The notes beneath the pieces are model-generated. The model saw nothing but the letters and a program-made list of their open reading frames with translations. It did not search any database and was not told the origin of the DNA. The position numbers were made by a program, and so were the translations under genes. Positions 57,606 through 64,000 of a stretch of 64,000 nucleotides of DNA are shown here, in pieces. The stretch spans positions 1,302,001 to 1,366,000 of the forward strand of contig JAQFVV010006353.1 in assembly GCA_028023455.1 (NCBI GenBank). Direction: 5' to 3'. Origin of the DNA: Epiperipatus broadwayi (Eukaryota > Onychophora > Udeonychophora > Euonychophora > Peripatidae). The number at the start of each line of letters is the position of its first letter. Within the stretch, counting starts at the first letter, position 1.

Positions 57606-58230
57606 TAAATCATATATATTTTGAAAGAAAAAAAGTTGTGTGTTGTTATTAAAAAGTTTTTAACATTGGTGATAATAAGTAAAATAATATTTTAAGATTT
57701 AAAATTTACACTTATGGTGTAAAAAATAGAATATAATACAGAAAAGTTACATCGATATTAATGTAATGAATATAGGTATATATTGAGTATTATGATATAA
57801 TATATGGTAAAAGGTTCTTTTTTTATATATTAAATTCCTTTATTATTCAACCAATGCTCCTACAATCATTTCTTAACAGTATATAATAATTGTATACTTT
57901 ATATACGTATTACTAATTTCAGTAGCATGTGAATAACTTACTACTGCCTTGAATATGTAACGTTTTGAGATTATAATCATTTTGTTCCAAATACTGAATG
58001 AATGAATGGGCATCGATAAATGAAAAGTAAAATTATTCGCAAGTTTATTAAAATATCTTGTGAGACTGTCTGCAAAATAATTCTTAGAAAAACACATTTG
58101 GAACGAGAATGTTTATATATGCGAATGTAGGTAAAGTATATATTAGTGGACAGGTATCAATGATAAAAGTTATATTTAATTATATATAATTAAGATATAG
58201 TAATCTTATAGTTCATTTTAAATTTATATA
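57606..58230. other. No gene seen
   Basis: AT-rich DNA between two PLE copies; nothing supported. Confidence 0.35.
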
Positions 58231-58234
58231 TTAA

Positions 58235-58330
58235 GTTTGAAGAAGACTGCTGGTTAGTCGAAACCGTAGGAAAGTTTTGTCAAGTGAAGAAGAAATATTT
58301 GTATTGTAAAACGAGGAAAAAGATTTTTTA
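58235..58330 (+). repeat. H3 hammerhead fragment
   Basis: Reads UUGAAGA-A-GACU..AGUC-GAAACCGUAGG. The first core base is U instead of C and stem II is shortened by a base, so probably inactive. It lies directly upstream of the second PLE. Confidence 0.55.
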
Positions 58331-59234
58331 TTTATTTAATTGCAATATAAAAAATAATAAAAAAAGATAAAATATAAAGAAAATATATGATGTTAAAAGA
58401 ATTAAAATATAAAATGGAGGAATTAACATACAATGTAAAGAATAATAAAAGTAAAAAAATGTTAATAGTAAAGAATAAAAAATTATCAAAGATTTTAAAA
58501 ACAAATTTAAGAATGTAATAACTTTAAAAGAAAATAAACATCTGTTATGGTGATATTGAATAAGAAATGAAAAAAAAAAAGGATATTATGATGAAGGAGA
58601 ATGTAAGCATAAAAAAAGTAGAGAGGGTTAATAAGAAAATTACAAAAATGTATTTAAAAGATAATATTAAAAAATATGAAATAATTAAATTAAAAAGGGC
58701 GAATACATGGAAAATCTAAAATACATAAAATAGGATTTCCAGTTCAGTGATAGTGATAACATATTTTGAAAAAAATTCTATATAGTTGAATCATAATATT
58801 TTTTAAAAAGATTTATATTCTAAATAAGCATAATTGTAATAATTCATATGAATTTGTTAAGAAATTACATAAAATTATAAATAAGAAGGAATAAAAAAAT
58901 ATATTTGCCTGATGGCTTGTAATATTTTAGATGTTATAATATGTTGGTCTATTTCCGTCATCTATCATTAAATGCGGAATGTCTAGAAAATTTTTAGATT
59001 AGTAGACTATGCAATGTTTCGAGTGGTATTCTCCACTCTAGCGCAGGAGTTGAACTCACACCTTTAGATTCTTGAATATTGAATTTTAAGGCAATGGAAT
59101 GCACTAACCATTAATATTAACATACAAGTCAAACTTACACTGTTAGATTCTTGAATCATCACCTTAAAATTCAATATTAAAAAATCTAAGGGTGTGAGTT
59201 TGACTCCTATGTTAAAATTGTCACTTGGTCAGGC

Positions 59235-59300
59235 AGCAAAACTGAAGAAGGGTGGAGATCAATATCACTCGAAACCTTGTGCAGTCTACTAATTTATGTT
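59235..59300 (+). ncRNA. H4 hammerhead-type core
   Basis: CUGAAGA 59242-59248, extra A, stem II GGGUG/CACUC (59250-59254 with 59266-59270), GAAAC 59271-59275. Stem III may be AC..GU closing before C (59282-59286), giving a GUC triplet. Stem I is weak. The minus-oriented partner (59000-59045) keeps GAGUG/CACUC and GAAAC but has lost CUGA. Confidence 0.5.
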
Positions 59301-59381
59301 GTGTATTATTACTGTGTTTGTATTTGAAAAGTTTAAGTAAAGTTTAAAATTTTATTGACATAGGTAATGGAAATAGTCCAA

Positions 59382-59623
59382 GGATAACTTCTCTTCCTCT
59401 TTCCTTCTTTATTTTTGCTTTTCTAATATATAACATATAATAACCACATTCCACTCTTTTGACACTTTGAAACAAAATATATTTATTAATATTACAGTTT
59501 CGACTGTTCCTAACAGTCTTCGTCAGATCTGACGCAGACTGCTAGGAACAGTCGAAACTGTAATATTAATAAATATATTTTGCTTCAAAGTGTCAAAAGA
59601 GTGGAATGTGGTTATTATATGTT
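59382..59623. mobile_element. H3b hammerhead palindrome with 11-bp target duplication
   Basis: A 242-bp insertion flanked by aaatagtccaa (59371-59381 and 59624-59634). Its ~85-bp arms (59440-59525 and 59529-59620) are nearly perfect reverse complements. It is nested in the H4 repeat, which is nested in the PLE, giving three insertion layers. Confidence 0.85.
59490..59535 (-). ncRNA. H3b hammerhead-type core
   Basis: Minus strand: CUGACGA (59526-59520), extra A, stem II GACUG/CAGUC around UUAGGAA, GAAAC (59501-59497), then UGUA: ACUGU can pair with itself across a dimer with one mismatch. The plus-strand mirror (59529-59558) reads CUGACGC, losing A9. Stem I is not evident. Confidence 0.55.
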
Positions 59624-60596
59624 AAATAGTCCAACATATTATAACCTATAAAGAAATATAGATTGTAAAGTTAGATATTAAAAATATGCATACAAATTTT
59701 GATCTAGATAAATCATTTAAAATGATTATGGAATCGTATTAAGGATAAAGAAAAAAAGATCAAAATAGAAGGTAATCATTTATATGAGATGTTGATTGTA
59801 AAAATGTATTTGAATATGAAAATAGTTTTTATAAAGAAAGAAAACGGCTTAGAATGATAAACAGTTTAAGACTATTTTTAATAACTTTATAAATGAATAT
59901 TTTTGAAAATATTTATTTTCATTGCAATAGATATAAATTAAAGATATATTGATGATTGTTTTTTAATATTTAATGGTAATAAAAGAATGATCGTGTTTTA
60001 AAATATATAAACGGAATATATAATAGTATTCAATTTAATGTGGAAAAGGAAATAAATAATATGGTTGATTTCATAGATATTAAAATTAAAAAAAGAATAA
60101 ATATTATTAAAATATATACTGAAGCAAATATTTTTAGGAAAAAAACTTTTTATGGATTATTAAATAATTGAAATTCAGATTTAAATTATATTTATAAAAT
60201 AATTATCATTAATAATGGAATAAATAAAGCAATTAGAATATTCTAATACTAAATTATTAAAATAAGAAATTGATATAATAAAAAATGAGGCAAAGAAAAA
60301 TGATGGAATTAATTAATTAATTATACGGAAAGAAAAATACTAAGAAGACTAAATAAGGATAATAAAAAAGTAAAAAATAAATTCGTTGTAGTTTTCATAT
60401 ATCAAAAAGTACTTTTTTAAAGATAAATAAAAGTCATAAATAGAAAGTATAAATATAAATTGACAGTTAAATCAGTATATAAAAAGAAAATGAATTTAAA
60501 TAGAATTGAGAATATTAGAAAAAGAAGAGAATTAGAAAACGCAAACGGTATTTGTGTAGTGAATTATTTAGATATGTAAGAACAGTAAAAAATAAA

Positions 60597-61330
60597 GGTA
60601 CTTACGTAGAATCTCTGCTGGCTTGCCGGACATTTTATTTTAAACAATCCATTTTCAGTGTCGAAATATTTGTTTATATTTTTTTCTCTCAAAATTACTT
60701 TCTTAAATATGTGTAGCTTGTTAACTTTTTAAAAAATATTAACAAACATATTCTAAATTGAATGTTAATTTAAAAAAAAATTCAAATATACATTTTAATA
60801 AATTCCATTCACAATTTAACTTGTAAATGTTAACATGTGGTGAACATTTAACAAATGGCAAACAGTTAACTCGTGACTAAATTATTGTGACTTTTTTAAC
60901 ATTCATTAACTAGAATTATGTGGTTTTTGTTCATTCTTTTTTTGTCCTGTCATTGTTGAAAATATGATTACAGTTTGGAATCTTCCATTGGCAGAACGAG
61001 ATGCAATGGAATGTTTTAAAAACTACGGGATAGTTCCCGTCCGAAAAGCGATGACTGTTTGCGGCTACCATGAATAACCACATTTGTTATAGTTTGCTTA
61101 ATTTTTTATTTTTATTTTCTTTACTACATTTACATTAAAAAAATTTTTTTTTAATTACAACATTTTGGTCTTATGTGTTTCTTTATAATTTTAATAAATA
61201 AAAAAATGTAAATATTGAATACGATAACTTAGAGTCAGCCATATTGTTTACAACATGTTTTGCTCCTAAAAATGAATTATTTAAAATAAAACATCTGGGA
61301 AGCTTCCAGCAGGGATTCTACATAAGTATC
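60597..61330 (+). mobile_element. Short DNA transposon with inverted terminal repeats, Merlin/ISXO2-like
   Basis: Ends GGTACTTACGTAGAATC and the complement of GATACTTATGTAGAATC are inverted over about 45 bp and are flanked by the 8-bp direct repeat aaaataaa (60589-60596 and 61331-61338). An 8-bp duplication and the internal peptide (next entry) suggest the Merlin superfamily. At 734 bp it is a non-autonomous derivative. Confidence 0.6.
60964..61077 (+). pseudogene. N-terminal fragment resembling ISXO2/Merlin-type transposase
   Basis: A 37-codon frame reads VWNLPLAERDAMECFKNYG, then VPVRKAMTVCGYHE before TAA. The W-x-L-P-L-A-E-R-D-A..FF...G pattern followed by a Cys is like the start of ISXO2-type transposases found in animal Merlin elements. 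The catalytic domain is deleted. Recognition rests on memory of the family pattern and should be tested by a profile search. Confidence 0.5.
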
Positions 61331-61511
61331 AAAATAAAAACTAAGTTAAGACAACATCTAAGAGGCAGATATTATATATATATTTAAATATGAAAATAAA
61401 ATTTAAAATAAAAATGATTGGAAATGTTAAAATGTATAAAGTGTAATTAAAGAACGTAGAGGGAAAAACAGTTTTAAACTGGAATAATGATAAGAATTTA
61501 ATATCTAAACA

Positions 61512-61998
61512 GTGGCAAAACTCTCCTTACACTAGTGCAAGCCAGAGTAATCAATGGATGCAAGGTTTGTGCATAAAATTCTACTCATCCAATATCACCA
61601 GGCTAGTTTTTTAAATGAAAACAATGTTTTTTAATCCAAGCTTCTTCGCTTGCATAGTCATATAGATTTGAACCCAGTTCAGTATCTATATATTTTGATG
61701 ACTATCATTTCTTAGCCTGGATTGGCATTGCACCACTAAACATCAAGTGAGCACTATTTCCTATGCTGACGCAAGCTGCTAAAACAGAGCTAAAACTCAC
61801 TGATGAATGCCATACACGCAAAACTAATCTGGGGATATTGAAATGAGTAGGTATTAAATAAGGCTTTTATGCACAAATCTTACATCCATTGATTACTCTG
61901 GCCTGTGACTGAGTGGTACCACTGTGAGGAGAAATTTTACCTGGTTTAACAGCGTGTGTAAGCATAGGCAAATGCTGATCATGTGATGTTTAGTAATG
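61512..61998. mobile_element. H1 head-to-head insertion with 13-bp near-perfect target duplication
   Basis: A 487-bp insertion flanked by taatatctaaaca (61499-61511) and taatatttaaaca (61999-62011). The minus half (61512-61740) and plus half (61740-61998) carry H1 landmarks. The plus hammerhead (about 61795-61850) keeps CUGAUGA but has AAAAC and AAUCU in place of GAAAC and AGUCU, so it is inactive. Confidence 0.78.
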
Positions 61999-62247
61999 TA
62001 ATATTTAAACAATTACAAGGGAATAATTATTAGCAATTAATAGGAATTAAAAATGAAGGTCAATATATAAAGATATAGTTTAATTAAATATGTATATACA
62101 GAGAATTTAGAATATAAAAATTTGTTCTAAGAAAATGTGAATAATCTATCTATATAATAATGATAACATTGATTTTCCTCTTCATTTGTATTTGTAATTT
62201 AAATTTATATATGTTTGTCTGTGTGACAAAATTTCTTTTTTTATATA

Positions 62248-62520
62248 ATCTGAAGCTGAGTCACTTTTGGTGAAGTTCACCATAATCATAGCTATGATTA
62301 TAATCTAAAGCTGAATGCACTTTTGGTGAAGTTTACCATAACCATATTTATAATTATAGTCTAAATCTGAGCGCACTTTTGGTGAAGTTCACCATAACCA
62401 TAGCTATGATTATAATCTAAATCTGAACGCACTTTTGGTGAAGTTCACCATAACCATAGCTATGATTATAACCTAAAGCTGAATGCACTTTCAGTGAAGT
62501 TCACCAAAATTATAGCTCCC
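62248..62520 (+). repeat. 56-bp tandem array, five units
   Basis: The landmark 'cttttggtgaagttcacca' recurs every 56 bp exactly (tgaa at 62271, 62327, 62383, 62439, 62495). Each unit contains the short palindromes ggtgaagttcacc and atagctat. The constant period with base changes suggests a moderately old array. Confidence 0.92.
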
Positions 62521-62585
62521 TTAAATTATTTCTGCTGCTTTATTTATACGGTAATGTGATTATACATGCATTTTTATTTAAAGTA

Positions 62586-62960
62586 GTCCATTTAAATATT
62601 CGATTTGTTAGATAATTTGACATTGTTTTCTAATACGTTTCTGTGGTTGGCTATAAACCATATCTCCTTAACCTTTTTCTGTCATCGTACTGCATATACC
62701 AAATTGACTATCTGTGGTCAAAGTTTTAACCAAATTGTTTTTCACAATTCCAAAAAAGTCTTGTATTCTGATTTGGTCCATTTAAATATTCCATTTGTTG
62801 GATAATTTGACATTGTTTTCTATTATGTTTCTGTGGTTGGCTATAAATCATATCTCCTTAACCTTTTTCTGCCTTCATACTGCATATACCAAATTGACCC
62901 TCTGTGGTCAAAGTTTTAACCAAATTGTTTTTCACAGTTCCAAAAAACAGTCTTGTATTT
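62586..62960 (+). repeat. 190-bp direct duplication
   Basis: 62586-62775 and 62776-62960 are highly similar ('gtccatttaaatatt', 'gataatttgacattgttttc', 'ctgtggtcaaagttttaacc'). The continuation past 62960 ('agctaatatctcaac') is single copy. Probably part of an unidentified mobile element. Confidence 0.85.
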
Positions 62961-63207
62961 TGGTTTGTTTTTAGCTAATATCTCAACTAGATTAGCGTGG
63001 CACAAATATATATATGTGATAAAAACAAAACAATGTAAATCTGTTTTTTGTAACCATGAAAAACAATTTGGTCAAAGCTTTGACTCACAGACAGTCAATA
63101 TGGAATGCAATGGAGGGAAAAGAAAGTTCAAGGAGGCGTGGCTTATTGCCAATCATAGAAATGTAATAAACAAAAGAGATAACAGGATTGAATTATCTAA
63201 TAAATAG
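62953..63207 (+). other. Open frame of unknown meaning after the 190-bp duplication
   Basis: 84 codons from ATT/TTG-type beginnings to TAG, containing KSVFCNHEKQFGQSF and GGKRKFKEAWLIANHRN. I do not recognise it. The DNA 'aatttggtcaaagctttgac' inside it resembles the 'ctgtggtcaaagttttaacc' of the duplication upstream, so it probably belongs to the same repeat. Not proposed as a host gene. Confidence 0.25.
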
Positions 63208-63379
63208 AATAATGGATTAATTTAAATAAAAAGACATGCATAATCACATTACGATATAATTTAAAGCAGTAACAATAATTACTTTAAACAGAGGTTTGAT
63301 TACGGAAAACTTCATCAAAATTATTGTACATTTTGCCGGATCAGTTTTCAAAATAAAGCGTTTTGAAAGTGGTCTGGTG

Positions 63380-63880
63380 ACAAATTTGAGCACTTTGCCG
63401 ACTTTAAATTAAGAATAATTGCTTTTTATCGATACTGAAGTTATTGACAATAAACTTATGCAATGCAAAGGAAACTTAGAAATGCTTTATAATGATTTGG
63501 GGAATAGGTTTCAGGAGCTAAAAAAGATGAAGCTATGTTTTGAATATATCGTGAATCCTTTTGTCATCAATATTCGATATTCTGTTGCTGATCTTATACC
63601 ACAGATGTGGCTTCAATAGAGACAAGAGTTTATTGAATTTCAGAAAAATGTGGATTGAATCCTGAACTTCAGAAAACTGGATCTGACTTTTGGGAAATAT
63701 TACTACTGTGAATCTCATCTTTGTAATAAAATTTGTCCAATTCAAAACATTGTGGTAATCTCTTAACAACTATCTCATTGAGTTTCTTAAACAGCTTAGT
63801 CATTCTATCAGATTTAGATCATTAACTGCACAAATGAGTCAATCAAAGGCCTTAGTGACTAGAGATTATACATTTCTTTT
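63380..63880 (+). pseudogene. hAT-type transposase remnant (GTF2IRD2/ZBED-like)
   Basis: Reads EVIDNKLMQCKGNLEM, then NRFQELKKMKLCFEYIVNPFVINI and VADLI (63419-63619). After stops it continues KNVD..LNFRKL..TFGKYYYCESHL, matching the C-terminal hAT dimerisation region in which 'NPF' and 'FGSTYxCE' are hallmarks. Proteins of this class occur both as hAT transposons and as domesticated host genes; the stops here argue for a dead transposon. Confidence 0.7.
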
Positions 63881-64000
63881 TAGTGAATATAATTACCATG
63901 TCGTTATAAGTAAATAATATAAAATATTATAGAACAGTGATAACCATATATATATATTTATGACAATACAGAAAAAATCTTTTTCCAAACATATTTTTAT

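Larger units (their letters stand above)
58934..59655. mobile_element. H4 composite insertion (tRNA-like + hammerhead, inverted pair) in the PLE
   Basis: The outer ends 'ataatatgttgg' and 'ccaacatattataa' are inverted. The minus-oriented unit (58934-59110) and plus-oriented unit (59150-59380, continued after 59623) each show a B-box-like 'gtgtgagttcaactcc', the conserved spacer 'aatattcaagaatctaaagg' -type, and a hammerhead core. The right unit is itself split by the H3b insertion. It separates PLE N-terminal and RT parts. Confidence 0.75.
58380..60560 (+). pseudogene. Second Penelope-like element copy, interrupted by H4/H3b
   Basis: Broken frames: LKYKMEELTYNVKNNKS (58394-58445), matching the PLE at 53840; KSKIHKIGFPVQ (about 58710); after the insertion, VKLDIKNMHTNFDLDKSFKMIMES (59665-59740); the intact catalytic box RYIDDCFLIFNGN (59940-59978); IQFNVEKEINN..FIDIKIKK (60030-60092); and a Lys/Asn-rich C-terminal part. 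The active-site pair D-D is kept here, unlike the other two copies, but more than ten stops rule out function. Confidence 0.85.

Noticed and set aside
57873-58097. 74-codon minus-strand frame as a gene
   Set aside because: No motif, no start context and no conserved relation to other sequence; consistent with chance in AT-rich DNA.
62248-62520. Possible CRISPR-like array
   Set aside because: The whole 56-bp unit is repeated; there are no unique spacers.

Overview
The window is AT-rich, intron- and transposon-dominated nuclear DNA from an animal. Three things support this: a signal-peptide exon with a GT donor that resembles metazoan Golgi glycoprotein GLG1, decayed non-LTR retrotransposons of RTE and other clades, and Penelope-like elements (PLEs) with GIY-YIG endonuclease remnants. 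I cannot name the species. Only one host coding exon is recognised (36502-36855, + strand); almost everything else is mobile-element sequence in various states of decay.

The main discovery is that most of the short dispersed repeats carry hammerhead ribozyme (HHR) cores. At least five sequence families are distinguishable. H1 (at least 12 insertions or fragments) has core CUGAUGA...GAAA-CUAG-UC. H2 (one 1.16-kb insertion with three units) has CUGAAGA-GACC..GGUC-GAAA-CCGG-UC. H3/H3b has CUGA(A/C)GA-A-GACUG..CAGUC-GAAAC. H4 joins a tRNA-like head to CUGAAGA..GGGUG..CACUC-GAAAC. H5 has CUGAUGA..GAAAUACGUA. In H1 and H2 I can fold a complete type I hammerhead: a proximal stem I helix (UCCUCA/UGGGGA), a 3/2-nt internal loop, and a distal helix whose sequence differs between the families but still pairs. 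In several families the short stem III is self-complementary, as expected for ribozymes that act as dimers. Insertions of H1, H2, H3b, H5 and a minimal PLE are each bracketed by 11-16-bp direct repeats (target-site duplications), which suggests mobilisation by one machinery, most likely PLE reverse transcriptase. The units often lie head-to-head or in tandem inside a single insertion. This matches what is known of PLE terminal repeats and animal 'retrozymes', but the variety of families in one window is striking.

Layout. 1-9,400: decayed non-LTR fragments (133-780, 7990-9060), H1 insertions (2353-3219, 6641-7084), a 45-bp minisatellite (4060-4625) and inverted repeats. 9,400-15,700: the H2 insertion (11004-12166), a PLE tail (12290-12620) and an RTE copy (12640-14300). 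15,700-22,900: H1 and H5 insertions with sparse unique DNA. 22,900-30,010: a PLE flanked by inverted ends (22900-26055) with an H1 copy inserted, an RTE element with endonuclease and reverse transcriptase remnants (26050-28090), and a PLE fragment with the best H1 ribozyme. 30,845-33,960: two non-LTR copies head to tail. 36,502: the host exon. 37,500-51,300: H5, H3, H4 and H1 repeats, a non-LTR fragment (40430-41160), a minimal PLE (46107-47077) and a very long ATT microsatellite (49157-49521). 52,970-60,560: two decayed PLE copies carrying nested insertions. 60,597-61,330: a short DNA transposon with 8-bp target duplication and a Merlin/ISXO2-like N-terminal peptide. The end holds a 56-bp tandem array and a hAT-type transposase remnant (63380-63880).

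None of the transposon proteins looks intact, so movement now would depend on copies elsewhere. The GLG1-like exon is the only candidate for host function, and its downstream intron runs through all remaining repeats unless an exon was missed.
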